Positions 23,542-31,034 of a stretch of DNA of 31,034 nucleotides are shown piece after piece. Within the stretch, counting starts at the first letter, position 1; every line of letters starts with the position of its first letter. The notes below the pieces were generated by a model. It was not told the origin of the DNA. It saw only the letters and a program-made list of their open reading frames with translations, and did no database searches. The DNA is from Clostridium sp. CAG:167 (GTDB taxonomy: Bacteria > Bacillota > Clostridia > Lachnospirales > Lachnospiraceae): contig HF998336.1 of assembly GCA_000433735.1 (NCBI GenBank), positions 4,357-35,390 of the forward strand. The letters are read 5' to 3'. The translations under genes and the position numbers were made by a program.

Positions 23542-23712
23542 TTATGATTTTTGTGGATTCTTAAATACCTTGCGTATGCTGGCAAAAGAACGGATAGTAT
23601 AAGTGCCTTTCTGGCATTTTTCGCAAGTACGGTCTTCCATTTCTGCTTTATCTGATTCGAATGTATAGCCGCAGATCGGACAGGTATAATTGTATTTCTG
23701 GTTTGTTTCCAT
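23542..23712 (-). CDS. Small zinc-ribbon protein
   Basis: This 56-residue protein has two CxxC pairs, CPIC (about residue 11) and CEKC (about residue 31), spaced as in rubredoxin-like zinc ribbons (YTCPICGYTFE ... RTCEKCQKGTYT). The tail is basic (SIRKVFKNPQKS). It probably binds one zinc ion. The ATG at 23712 is chosen because an AGGAAG site lies upstream and it begins just before the ribbon; an ATG at 23742 would add ten unlike residues. It is divergent from the ribbon-helix-helix gene across a 23-bp palindrome, and its stop is 8 nt from the tRNA-Gly promoter. The specific function is unknown. Confidence 0.75.
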   Translation of the reverse strand: METNQKYNYTCPICGYTFESDKAEMEDRTCEKCQKGTYTIRSFASIRKVFKNPQKS

Positions 23713-23744
23713 TTCGTCACTTCCTTTGATTATCACTATCAATC

Positions 23745-23777
23745 ATTATAGCACACTCTTTTCCCTGGGAAAAGAGT
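23745..23777 (-). promoter_or_regulatory. Perfect 23-bp palindrome over the zinc-ribbon promoter
   Basis: The plus-strand arms ACTCTTTTCCC (23755-23765) and GGGAAAAGAGT (23767-23777) are exact reverse complements around one central T. On the minus strand a TATAAT (23745-23750) lies beside it, so the palindrome occupies the -35 position (TTTTCC, weak). It ends 8 bp before the -35 of the divergent plus-strand promoter. An operator controlling both genes is likely. A terminator-like hairpin, with ATTTTTT following on the plus strand, is the alternative. Confidence 0.6.
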
Positions 23778-23785
23778 ATTTTTTC

Positions 23786-23835
23786 TTGCATTATACACAT
23801 GAAAAATGTATAATAAACTTATATCGTGTGTATAA
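23786..23835 (+). promoter_or_regulatory. Promoter of the RHH/FtsL-like operon with repeated half-sites
   Basis: TTGCAT (23786-23791), 17 nt and TATAAT (23809-23814) form a strong promoter. The heptamer TGTATAA occurs inverted at 23791-23797 and direct at 23807-23813 and 23829-23835, the last two 22 bp apart. Ribbon-helix-helix proteins bind such repeats cooperatively, so autoregulation by the first gene is plausible. Confidence 0.65.
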
Positions 23836-23878
23836 AGTGGGTAAAAGTTGTTTTTTTGAACGGGAAAGAGAGGGAGCG

Positions 23879-24034
23879 ATGAAAAAAAGGATAAATATAA
23901 CCCTGGATGATGATGTGATAGAACGGGTAGATTCTTACGCAAGGCAGCATTACACCAGCCGGTCAGGTGCCATTACCATGCTGATCGTAGATGCTACAGA
24001 GATAAATACAAAAAAGAAAGAAGAACAGGAATAA
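23879..24034 (+). CDS. Ribbon-helix-helix (CopG-like) DNA-binding protein
   Basis: This 51-residue protein has the ribbon-helix-helix pattern. A short basic strand (MKKRINITLDDDVIERVDSY) contacts the DNA major groove. Helix A follows, a turn, and helix B (SRSGAITMLIVDATEI), with a charged tail (KKKEEQE). Such proteins act as dimers, as plasmid copy regulators, antitoxins or simple repressors. No toxin-like gene is adjacent. The next gene, 5 nt away, encodes an FtsL-like membrane protein instead. The start at 23879 follows a purine-rich GAGAGGGAG. It is likely autoregulated through TGTATAA half-sites. Confidence 0.82.
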   Translation: MKKRINITLDDDVIERVDSYARQHYTSRSGAITMLIVDATEINTKKKEEQE

Positions 24035-24039
24035 TAACT

Positions 24040-24447
24040 ATGAAATCAACGACGGAATATATGATTGGGAATACAGCGGTGCAGATCGTGAATAAAGGGA
24101 AGCGGATCTGTGTAGTAGATGTGAAAAAAAGGAAACAGAAAGGCCGGATGGTGAAGAGGGGACTGGTGACAGTGATCATGGCGGCTATGCTTACGGTGGC
24201 ATGTTTTTATGTGGTGCGTCTGAACAACCAGCAGGTTATATTGGGTGACAGTGTGCAGAGACTGCAAGATCAGGTGACGGTCTTGAAAGAGAAGACAGAA
24301 GAGATGAAAAGGGAAGCCAGCGATGCGGCTCTGGACTATGATACTATATTTTCCAAGGCGAAGAAACTGGGGATGAAGTTCCCGAAGCAAGATCAGGTGT
24401 ACGATTACAAAGTACAGAAAAGCACGGCAGTACGGGTGAAAAACTAG
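24040..24447 (+). CDS. FtsL/DivIC-like bitopic membrane protein
   Basis: This 135-residue protein has a basic cytosolic N-terminus (about 1-41, KKRKQKGRMVKRG). One membrane span follows at about 42-60 (LVTVIMAAMLTVACFYVVRL), then an extracellular coiled coil (about 65-100, LQDQVTVLKEKTEEMKREA). The ending AKKLGMKFPKQDQVYDYKV resembles the conserved LGM..P end of FtsL. The topology fits the divisome proteins FtsL or DivIC, which bridge FtsB/FtsQ-type partners. FtsL is usually beside mraZ/mraW in the cell-wall cluster. Here it follows a DNA-binding protein, so this may be a paralogue or another Clostridia-specific member. It is translated right after the RHH gene (5 nt gap). Confidence 0.65.
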   Translation: MKSTTEYMIGNTAVQIVNKGKRICVVDVKKRKQKGRMVKRGLVTVIMAAMLTVACFYVVRLNNQQVILGDSVQRLQDQVTVLKEKTEEMKREASDAALDYDTIFSKAKKLGMKFPKQDQVYDYKVQKSTAVRVKN

Positions 24448-24484
24448 GTACGAAAAAATATTTCAAAAAAAATTAAAAAAGTAC

Positions 24485-24513
24485 TTGCATTTTTGAAAAT
24501 GCTGCGGTATAAT
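24485..24513 (+). promoter_or_regulatory. tRNA-Gln promoter
   Basis: TTGCAT (24485-24490), 17 nt and TATAAT (24508-24513), 18 nt before the mature tRNA 5' end. Confidence 0.82.
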
Positions 24514-24531
24514 ATCGCTTGTAGTTGTGAT

Positions 24532-24603
24532 TGGGCTATCGCCAAATGGTAAGGCACTGGACTCTGACTCCAGCATTTCAAGGTTCGAATCCTTGTAGCC
24601 CAG
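24532..24603 (+). tRNA. tRNA-Gln (CTG anticodon)
   Basis: This is a 72-nt cloverleaf. The acceptor is TGGGCTA/TAGCCCA. The anticodon arm CTGGA-CTCTGAC-TCCAG has anticodon CTG, reading CAG. The T-loop is TTCGAAT. The discriminator is G. CCA is not encoded. The U1-A72 pair and the body match glutamine tRNAs. Confidence 0.95.
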
Positions 24604-24613
24604 CTTCTTAGGA

Positions 24614-24637
24614 GCCCTGATTTTTATCAGGGCTTTT
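24614..24637 (+). terminator. Terminator after tRNA-Gln
   Basis: GCCCTGAT and ATCAGGGC pair (24614-24633) and are followed by TTTTGTT. prfC starts 49 nt later, so some read-through may reach it; no other clear prfC promoter is visible. Confidence 0.82.
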
Positions 24638-24681
24638 GTTATGTAACAAGCAGTTTTTTGTAGAAAAGAATGGAGAATAAC

Positions 24682-26271
24682 ATGGCAGACACATTGAAAA
24701 ACGAAGTAGAAAAAAGACGAACTTTTGCGATTATTTCCCACCCGGATGCCGGTAAGACAACTCTGACGGAGAAATTCCTTTTATATGGAGGAGCTATCAA
24801 TCTGGCGGGATCGGTAAAAGGACGCAAGGCGGCCAAACATGCTGTGTCAGACTGGATGGAAATTGAAAAAGAGCGTGGTATTTCTGTTACCTCCTCGGTA
24901 CTTCAGTTTAATTATGATGGTTTTTGCATTAATATCCTGGATACACCGGGACATCAGGATTTCTCGGAGGACACATATCGTACACTGATGGCGGCGGACT
25001 CTGCTGTTATGGTTATCGATGGTTCTAAGGGTGTAGAGGCCCAGACTATCAAGTTGTTTAAAGTATGTGTTATGCGTGGTATTCCTATTTTTACTTTTAT
25101 AAATAAGATGGACCGCGAGGCTATGGATCCGTTTGAACTGATGGATCAGATTGAAAATGTGCTGGGGATCCGCACTTGCCCTATTAACTGGCCGATTGGT
25201 TCCGGTAAGAACTTTAAAGGTGTGTATGACCGAAATACAAAGACCATTACCCGGTTTATCGCCGGTGACAACGGACATAAAGTGGAGACGGTGGAGGCGA
25301 AACTGGGAGATGCGGGACTGGATGATCTGATCACAAAAGAGTATCATGATATTCTGGTAGATGAGATTGAGTTGTTAGACGGTGCCAGTGATGAGTTTGA
25401 TCTGAAAAAAGTGCGCCAGGGACAGCTTTCGCCGGTGTTTTTTGGATCGGCGCTGACTAACTTTGGCGTGGAGACTTTTTTACAGCACTTCCTGGATATG
25501 ACAACTTCACCTCTGCCTAGAACTTCCGGAGGGGAAGAAGTGGATCCGTTCTCAGATGAATTTTCAGCTTTCGTATTTAAAATCCAGGCGAATATGAATA
25601 AGGCGCACAGAGACCGTATTGCATTTATGCGAATCTGTTCCGGCAAGTTTGAAGCTGGTATGGAAGTAATGCATGTGCAGGGTGGGAAAAAGATCCGTCT
25701 TTCCCAGCCGCAGCAGATGATGGCCCAGGAGAGAAAGCATGTGGAGGAGGCCTATGCCGGAGATATTATCGGTGTTTTTGACCCGGGTATTTTCTCTATT
25801 GGAGATACGCTGTATAAAGGAAAGACACCGGTAAAATTTGAAGGGATCCCAACTTTTGCTCCGGAGCATTTTGCCAGAGTACGCCAGGTAGATACGATGA
25901 AGCGTAAGCAGTTTATGAAGGGAATCAGCCAGATCGCCCAGGAGGGAGCAATCCAGATCTTCCAGGAATTTAACACGGGGATGGAAGAAATTATCGTAGG
26001 AGTGGTTGGCGTGCTGCAATTTGAGGTGCTGCAGTACCGCCTGGAGAGTGAATACAATGTAGAGATCCGTATGGAACAGCTTCCGTATGAGCATGTTCGC
26101 TGGATCGAGAACGATGATATAGATGTGACATCCTTGTCTGTTACTTCAGATACGAAGAAGGTAAAGGATCTCAGAGATCGCCCATTGCTTTTATTTACTC
26201 ATCCATGGAGTATTCAGACGGCATTGGATCGAAATGAGGGATTGCAGTTAAGCGAGTTCTCCAGAAATTAA
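24682..26271 (+). CDS. prfC: Peptide chain release factor 3
   Basis: RF3, 529 residues, is a translational GTPase that removes RF1/RF2 from the ribosome after termination. GTP-binding motifs are in order: G1 ISHPDAGKTT (about 18-27), G3 DTPGHQDFSE and G4 FINKMDREAM. The beta-barrel domain (AFVFKIQANMNKAHRDRIAF, a hallmark of RF3/EF-G relatives) and the RF3 C-terminal domain (GVVGVLQFEVLQYRLESEYN) follow. The length matches the family. The ATG at 24682 has GGAGAATAAC before it; the ATG at 24670 is inside that site. It stands alone between tRNA-Gln and a row of three hairpins. Confidence 0.97.
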   Translation: MADTLKNEVEKRRTFAIISHPDAGKTTLTEKFLLYGGAINLAGSVKGRKAAKHAVSDWMEIEKERGISVTSSVLQFNYDGFCINILDTPGHQDFSEDTYRTLMAADSAVMVIDGSKGVEAQTIKLFKVCVMRGIPIFTFINKMDREAMDPFELMDQIENVLGIRTCPINWPIGSGKNFKGVYDRNTKTITRFIAGDNGHKVETVEAKLGDAGLDDLITKEYHDILVDEIELLDGASDEFDLKKVRQGQLSPVFFGSALTNFGVETFLQHFLDMTTSPLPRTSGGEEVDPFSDEFSAFVFKIQANMNKAHRDRIAFMRICSGKFEAGMEVMHVQGGKKIRLSQPQQMMAQERKHVEEAYAGDIIGVFDPGIFSIGDTLYKGKTPVKFEGIPTFAPEHFARVRQVDTMKRKQFMKGISQIAQEGAIQIFQEFNTGMEEIIVGVVGVLQFEVLQYRLESEYNVEIRMEQLPYEHVRWIENDDIDVTSLSVTSDTKKVKDLRDRPLLLFTHPWSIQTALDRNEGLQLSEFSRN

Positions 26272-26278
26272 AAATAAG

Positions 26279-26334
26279 ACCGGAGTTTTCGCCGGTGGGC
26301 TTTTGAGCCCCCCCGGGAAAATCCGGGCTTTTTT
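26279..26334 (+). terminator. Terminator region after prfC: three hairpins in series
   Basis: ACCGG...CCGGT (26279-26296), GGGCT...AGCCC (26297-26310) and CCCGG...CCGGG (26312-26327) follow one another. The last is followed by six Ts (26329-26334) and is a standard terminator. The first two may add stability or form an alternative fold. Confidence 0.8.
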
Positions 26335-26411
26335 ATGATGTGAAAAAATTCCACATAAGCATCTCTGACTAATCAGTGATGAATAAAAAAGTCAAGAGGA
26401 TTGTTACAACT

Positions 26412-26439
26412 TTGACAAAAATTGTTTATATGATATGAT
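26412..26439 (+). promoter_or_regulatory. Promoter of the beta-helix gene
   Basis: A perfect -35 TTGACA (26412-26417), 16 nt and TATGAT (26434-26439). It is followed by AAAGGGAGG and the GTG start at 26470. The rest of the 26341-26411 region shows nothing further. Confidence 0.75.
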
Positions 26440-26469
26440 GGAAACAAATAAAAGGGAGGATGTTACAAA

Positions 26470-28941
26470 GTGAACAAAAAAAGAAAATGGATCAGATGGA
26501 TTAGTTTATTTGTATTTATTATGGCTGCAGCCGTGGGAACAAAAACCATGTGCTATGCCAAGACATATACGATAAAAACTTCGTCCAAACCAAACAAAAA
26601 AACAATCAAGAAACTCAAAAAAAGCAAAAAGTATACGGCCAAGACCAGACAGTATTACACCATACAGTATTATCTGGACAAACTTTCTAAAAAAGGCGGT
26701 ACTTTAAAATTGAAGAAAGGAACCTACAAAATCCCAAGGACATTGTATGTTCCATCTAAGGTAAAAATTCAGTTAAACAGCGGTGCTAAAGTTGTAAAGA
26801 CAACAGCTACCGGTACAAAGAAGGTAAAAAGCACCAAATACCTGTTTCAGTTTGTCTCTACGGCAAATTCCAAAAAAAACAGAAAAGTTGCCAAATATAA
26901 CGGAACAAAAAATTCATCTATCATAGGAGTAGGAACAGCTACCATAGATCTTGGCAAGGTTTCCGGTGCCACCGGTGTCTATGTGGCTCATGGAAAGAAG
27001 ATCACCATTCGTAATGTACGTTTTAAAAACCGCAATGCCGGCAGTTATATATGGGCAGAGGGATCTAACAATGTAACGGTAGACAAATGTGTATTTGCCA
27101 AAGGTGTTTCAGGGGCATCTTATAGCAAGAAGATGGCGGTCCGTCTGGAAAATATCAATAAAACCACAGAAGCCTTTGGAGGAAAATGGAGCAAACTGGA
27201 TAACACGGTAAATACGACGGTAAACATTACCAATAACCAGTTTAGCGGCAGTGATATTGCGATTGGTTCTTTTGCCAATACAGTCAGCGGCGGCCGTCTG
27301 TATTATCAGAACGGTATCAGTATCCGGAACAACCGCTTTATCAACACAACACAGTTTGCTGTTTATGCCCATGGGTGGAGCAGGCCGGCCATTACAGGCA
27401 ACAGTATGACACAGACAGGCGCAGGCAAAGCAGATACTTATGTGTATGGTCTGGGTGTGCAGGAGCCTGTTATCGCTTCCAACACTTTGTCTGGATGTCA
27501 GTACACAGTACGCTTTGACAAGAGTATTAATTATGGCAAGGGTGCTGCTTTCACAAGATTTTCATCCATTATCAGCGATGCCAATGTGGCCAGCCTCAAG
27601 ACTAACACAGTAGCTAATATTTCTTATTATTACATTCTGAACGAAAGCACTCGTTTGATGTATTTTGAGGATAAAACGCAGAAAAACTTTACGATCAATA
27701 CGGCTACCGCACCATTCCATGACAAATATACGGATTATGAAGATTTTTCCAAGAAAAGATATTATTATGTATTCCGTTCTTATATGGAACAGTTGGAGTT
27801 GACAGGCGGTGGTACGATCACTGTAGAAAGGGGAACTTACCCGATAACCAATAATATTTGTATTCCGTCAAATGTAACTATAAATATGAGAGATGGTGTA
27901 ACATTTGAAAAGTCCGGATCTACTGCCTATGATGTCAGCTATGCCAAGGCATTGTTTGTGCTTGTGCCGCCATCAAAAGATGGTACGGTTAAGACTGTCA
28001 GCGGCTACAACGGATCCCAGAATGTAAAGATCCTGGGAAGCGGAACTGTTATCATGGACTGTAAAGACATTTTGCGTGCCATGTGTGTGATCATCGGACA
28101 TAACCAGAATGTTGAAGTGTCCGGCATTACATTTAAAAACTTATATGGTTTTCACTATATCGAGTTGAACTCATCCAGGAATGTAACCGTTAAAAATTGT
28201 ACATTTGAGGGATTCAAACCATATTTGCAAAAGAGTTATAAAGAGTGTATCAATATAGACGGAACCGACGAGAATACAGCAGGATTTAACTATGATTGGT
28301 CCACTCATGATAAAACAGTCTGCAAGGATGTGTATATCACCAACAATACATTCAAAAATATAGGAACGGCAGGAGGAAGCCACACCTATATCGCCGATGG
28401 CAATACACAGTTGTATCACGACAATATCCAGATTAAAAATAACAAGATCGAAGGAACATTTAATGCGGCAATCCGTGCCTTGAACTGGAAAAACTGTGTG
28501 ATTGAAAATAACACCATCAAGGGCATCCAGACATTAGATGATGAGGCAGAGCAGGATGATGGAACCAAGACCAAATATGTAGCACTTTTACTGCGAGGTG
28601 TTGTGAATCCGGTGGTTAAGTCAAACACATTTGATACTTTAAAATATTATCCGATCCGTGTTTCTCTCGCTACCCAGCCAAATGTCGAGGGGGCTGTGAC
28701 GGCTGGATATCCGGCGACTGTATGCGCCATTACGGATGTGCAGTGGAAAAATTTGTGGAAAAATAATGTTTATAAGAATGTTCCGAAGAAATATCAGAAG
28801 ATTGTGATCCGACAAGATGATGACGATACAGATTCGATTTCCCAGAAGATGCTTTTGAAAGACGGAAGCACAGAAGATCCAACAGGCGGTGATACAGAGC
28901 CGGGTGGTTCGGATGACAAGGAAGATACGGAGGGAGAATAA
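26470..28941 (+). CDS. Secreted double right-handed beta-helix protein
   Basis: This is an 823-residue secreted protein. The signal peptide (KRKWIRWISLFVFIMAAAVG) probably ends after CYA, around residue 30. A very basic segment follows (KPNKKTIKKLKKSKKYT). Two homologous halves start near residues 62 and 430. Each has GGT.....GTY.I, a PS.V.I....G strand, G.GT..., and then parallel beta-helix coils such as NNVTVDKCVF and RNVTVKNCTF. This matches pectate-lyase-like and beta_helix proteins that bind or cleave polysaccharide. No catalytic residues can be named with confidence, and there is no sortase signal. The tail is acidic (DPTGGDTEPGGSDDKEDTEG). The start is GTG at 26470. It may act on plant or mucin glycans; this is inferred. 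Confidence 0.85.
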   Translation: MNKKRKWIRWISLFVFIMAAAVGTKTMCYAKTYTIKTSSKPNKKTIKKLKKSKKYTAKTRQYYTIQYYLDKLSKKGGTLKLKKGTYKIPRTLYVPSKVKIQLNSGAKVVKTTATGTKKVKSTKYLFQFVSTANSKKNRKVAKYNGTKNSSIIGVGTATIDLGKVSGATGVYVAHGKKITIRNVRFKNRNAGSYIWAEGSNNVTVDKCVFAKGVSGASYSKKMAVRLENINKTTEAFGGKWSKLDNTVNTTVNITNNQFSGSDIAIGSFANTVSGGRLYYQNGISIRNNRFINTTQFAVYAHGWSRPAITGNSMTQTGAGKADTYVYGLGVQEPVIASNTLSGCQYTVRFDKSINYGKGAAFTRFSSIISDANVASLKTNTVANISYYYILNESTRLMYFEDKTQKNFTINTATAPFHDKYTDYEDFSKKRYYYVFRSYMEQLELTGGGTITVERGTYPITNNICIPSNVTINMRDGVTFEKSGSTAYDVSYAKALFVLVPPSKDGTVKTVSGYNGSQNVKILGSGTVIMDCKDILRAMCVIIGHNQNVEVSGITFKNLYGFHYIELNSSRNVTVKNCTFEGFKPYLQKSYKECINIDGTDENTAGFNYDWSTHDKTVCKDVYITNNTFKNIGTAGGSHTYIADGNTQLYHDNIQIKNNKIEGTFNAAIRALNWKNCVIENNTIKGIQTLDDEAEQDDGTKTKYVALLLRGVVNPVVKSNTFDTLKYYPIRVSLATQPNVEGAVTAGYPATVCAITDVQWKNLWKNNVYKNVPKKYQKIVIRQDDDDTDSISQKMLLKDGSTEDPTGGDTEPGGSDDKEDTEGE

Positions 28942-28970
28942 TTGACAAGAACCCATAGGTACGATATAAT
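28942..28970 (+). promoter_or_regulatory. greA-lysS promoter
   Basis: Both consensus boxes are perfect: TTGACA (28942-28947), 17 nt and TATAAT (28965-28970). The -35 begins at the base after the beta-helix stop codon, and no terminator separates them. The greA start is 35 nt downstream. Confidence 0.88.
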
Positions 28971-29005
28971 GTTAAGATGTTAAAAACCTAGGAGGTAGTG
29001 AAGTC

Positions 29006-29488
29006 ATGGCTGAAAATAAAAAGAATATTATGACCTATGAAGGCTTGAAAGCCTTAGAGGATGAACTGCAGGATCTGAAAGTAAACCGTCGTAGAGAAGT
29101 GGCTCAGAAGATCAAGGAAGCCAGAGAACAGGGAGACTTGTCCGAGAACGCAGAGTACGATGCTGCCAAAGAGGAGCAGCGGGATATTGAACTTCGTATT
29201 GAAGAGATCGACAAAATTCTGAAAAATGCAGAAGTAGTAGATGATGATGCAGACAGCGGTGTGATCAATGTAGGATGCACAGTACGCATCAAGGATCTGG
29301 AATTTGACGAAGAGATGGAATACAAGATTGTAGGTTCAACCGAGGCAGACAGTCTTCAGGGCAAGATTTCCAATGAATCACCGGTTGGAAAAGCTTTGAT
29401 CGGTGGCCAGGCCGGCGAGACAGTAGAGGTTGAGACACCGGCAGGTATGATTAAGTATCAGATCATTGATTTCCATAAGAACAATTAA
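29006..29488 (+). CDS. greA: Transcription elongation factor GreA
   Basis: This 160-residue GreA restarts backtracked RNA polymerase by stimulating transcript cleavage. The N-terminal coiled coil (about 1-80) holds the family signature EAREQGDLSENAEYDAAKEE with the acidic tip residues that enter the polymerase channel. The C-terminal FKBP-like domain (about 85-158) has NVGCTVRIKDLEFDEEMEYK and GKALIGGQAGETVEVETPAG. The start follows AGGAGGT. It lies 23 nt before lysS behind a consensus promoter. The greA-lysS order is common in Clostridia. Confidence 0.97.
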   Translation: MAENKKNIMTYEGLKALEDELQDLKVNRRREVAQKIKEAREQGDLSENAEYDAAKEEQRDIELRIEEIDKILKNAEVVDDDADSGVINVGCTVRIKDLEFDEEMEYKIVGSTEADSLQGKISNESPVGKALIGGQAGETVEVETPAGMIKYQIIDFHKNN

Positions 29489-29511
29489 GAAAAAAGTGAG
29501 GAGTTAGACCA

Positions 29512-30981
29512 GTGGCAGAAGATTTAAATCAGTTGTTAAAAGTGCGTCGCGAAAAATTGGCGGCACTGCAGGAAGCAGGTAAGGATCCATTTGTGATCAC
29601 CAAATGTGATGTGACACATCATTCCCTTGAGATCAAAGATCGTTTCGAGGAGATGGAAGGCAAAACTGTAACAGTAGCAGGACGAATGATGTTTAAGCGT
29701 GTTATGGGTAAAGCATCTTTTTGCAATCTCAGAGATCTGCAGGGAGATATTCAGGCTTATGTTGCCCGAGATAATATTGGCGAGGATGATTACAAAGATT
29801 TTAAAAAGTATGATGTTGGTGACATCATGGCCATTACCGGACAGGTTTTTAAAACCAAGACCGGCGAGATTTCAATTCATGCAGAAAAGGTAGTTCTTCT
29901 GAGCAAGAGCCTTCAGATTCTGCCGGAGAAGTTCCATGGTCTGACAGACACCGATATGCGTTACCGTCAGCGTTATGTGGATCTGATCATGAATCCGGAA
30001 GTAAAAGACACTTTTATCAAGAGATCTAAAGTTCTTCGCAGCATCCGTAACTATCTGGATGCCCAGGGATTTATGGAAGTAGAGACTCCGATGTTAGTAC
30101 AGAATGCCGGAGGAGCTGCGGCCAGACCATTCGAGACTCATTTCAATGCATTGGATGAGGATTTGAAACTTCGTATTTCATTGGAATTGTATTTGAAGAG
30201 ACTGATCGTAGGCGGTATGGAAAAGGTATACGAGATCGGCCGTGTGTTCCGTAACGAAGGTCTGGATACCCGTCACAATCCGGAATTTACTCTGATGGAG
30301 TTGTACCAGGCATTTACAGATTATCATGGCATGATGGATCTGACAGAGAATCTGTACCGTTATGTTGCCAAAGAGGTAACAGGTTCTGAAGTTCTTCAGT
30401 ACGGAGAGCATACAATGGATCTGTCCAAGCCTTTTGAACGTATTACCATGGTAGATGCTGTTAAAAAATATGCGAATATCGACTTCAATGAAGTGGCAGA
30501 TACAGAGGCAGCAAAAGCGCTTGCTAAAGAGCATGGCATTGAATTTGAGGAGCGTCATGAGAAGGGCGACATCCTGAATCTGTTCTTTGAAGAATATGTA
30601 GAGGAACATCTGATCCAGCCTACCTTTGTTATGGACCATCCAATCGAGATTTCTCCTCTTACTAAGAAAAAGCCGGAAGATCCAAATTATGTAGAGCGTT
30701 TTGAGTTCTTCATGAATGGATGGGAAATGGCCAATGCATATTCTGAGCTGAATGACCCGATTGACCAGCGGGCTCGTTTTGAGGCGCAGGAAAAAGCCTT
30801 TGAAGCAGGAGATGATGAGGCAAACCATACCGATGAAGATTTCCTGAATGCGTTGAGCATTGGTATGCCGCCAACAGGAGGAATTGGTTTTGGAATTGAT
30901 CGTATGGTGATGATGATGACCAACAGCCCTGCCATCCGCGATGTTCTGCTCTTCCCGACAATGAAGAGCTTGGATAAATAA
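29512..30981 (+). CDS. lysS: Lysyl-tRNA synthetase (class II)
   Basis: This 489-residue synthetase charges tRNA-Lys. An N-terminal OB-fold (VTVAGRMMFKRVMGKASFCN, about 50-145) binds the anticodon. The catalytic domain shows class II motifs: EVETPMLVQNAGGAAARPFE (motif 1 region), GRVFRNEGLDTRHNPEFT (motif 2) and GGIGFGIDRMVMMM (motif 3). The start is GTG at 29512 behind GTGAGGAG. The length is normal and the gene is complete. It is the second gene of the greA operon. The 53 bases after its stop show neither a terminator nor a gene. Confidence 0.97.
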   Translation: MAEDLNQLLKVRREKLAALQEAGKDPFVITKCDVTHHSLEIKDRFEEMEGKTVTVAGRMMFKRVMGKASFCNLRDLQGDIQAYVARDNIGEDDYKDFKKYDVGDIMAITGQVFKTKTGEISIHAEKVVLLSKSLQILPEKFHGLTDTDMRYRQRYVDLIMNPEVKDTFIKRSKVLRSIRNYLDAQGFMEVETPMLVQNAGGAAARPFETHFNALDEDLKLRISLELYLKRLIVGGMEKVYEIGRVFRNEGLDTRHNPEFTLMELYQAFTDYHGMMDLTENLYRYVAKEVTGSEVLQYGEHTMDLSKPFERITMVDAVKKYANIDFNEVADTEAAKALAKEHGIEFEERHEKGDILNLFFEEYVEEHLIQPTFVMDHPIEISPLTKKKPEDPNYVERFEFFMNGWEMANAYSELNDPIDQRARFEAQEKAFEAGDDEANHTDEDFLNALSIGMPPTGGIGFGIDRMVMMMTNSPAIRDVLLFPTMKSLDK

Positions 30982-31034
30982 ACCTAGTGTTTATGCGGGG
31001 TTGAGGCATTTGAGTACGTCAAAGGACGCATTAA

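Noticed and set aside
23879..24447. Toxin-antitoxin pair (RHH antitoxin plus toxin)
   Set aside because: The second protein is a single-span coiled-coil protein with FtsL features, not similar to a known toxin fold, and is larger than usual hydrophobic toxin peptides.
28942..29512. T-box or lysine riboswitch for lysS
   Set aside because: greA starts 35 nt after the -10 and lysS 23 nt after greA, so no leader RNA fits.
1..31034. CRISPR arrays, insertion sequences, prophage or attachment sites
   Set aside because: No regularly spaced repeats, transposase, integrase or phage-like genes were found. The tRNA genes have no repeated 3' ends nearby that would indicate integration.

Overview
The window looks like the chromosome of a Gram-positive anaerobe of the Clostridia, most likely Lachnospiraceae. 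The reasons are the anaerobic class III ribonucleotide reductase, the asnS-asnA pair, the greA-lysS pair, the archaeal-type leuCD, frequent GTG/TTG starts behind strong AGGAGG sites, and moderate G+C with A/T-rich promoters. The family is inferred from gene style and content, because there is no 16S sequence in the window.

Left part (1-6.6 kb): a BlaI/MecI-type repressor cut by the window edge has two matching palindromic operators over its promoter. It is followed by a decayed aldo/keto reductase. A LysR regulator is then divergent from an unrecognised gene plus a full-length ThrE-type exporter. A minus-strand operon comes next, with an HD hydrolase, a shortened GNAT acetyltransferase and a lipoprotein.

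Signalling block (6.6-12.7 kb, all minus): an unrecognised membrane protein, an OmpR-type response regulator and a histidine kinase form one unit. A separate promoter then drives a lipoprotein, a CheV-type CheW-receiver protein and a large acidic/coiled-coil membrane protein.

Metabolic block (12.7-23.5 kb, all minus): leuCD has its own promoter and terminator. The nrdD-nrdG-dut unit supplies dNTPs and clears dUTP, behind a promoter with two NrdR-like boxes. Upstream lie mutY, a sigma-70-like protein without recognisable promoter-reading regions, an iron alcohol dehydrogenase, asnA and asnS, and then tRNA-Gly(GCC).

nrdD and the alcohol dehydrogenase are both frameshifted by short imperfect tandem duplications (14 and 20 bp). 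These lie at the two ends of a 4.2-kb segment. They are either real mutations or unmerged assembly joins, and this is the most important point to check.

Right part (23.5-31 kb, mostly plus): a zinc-ribbon miniprotein (minus) faces a ribbon-helix-helix regulator and an FtsL-like protein (plus) across a perfect 23-bp palindrome. Then come tRNA-Gln(CTG), prfC, a secreted double beta-helix protein, and greA-lysS. The last 53 bases after lysS hold nothing I can call. No gene-free stretch exceeds 300 bases. I saw no CRISPR array, insertion sequence, phage gene or rRNA.
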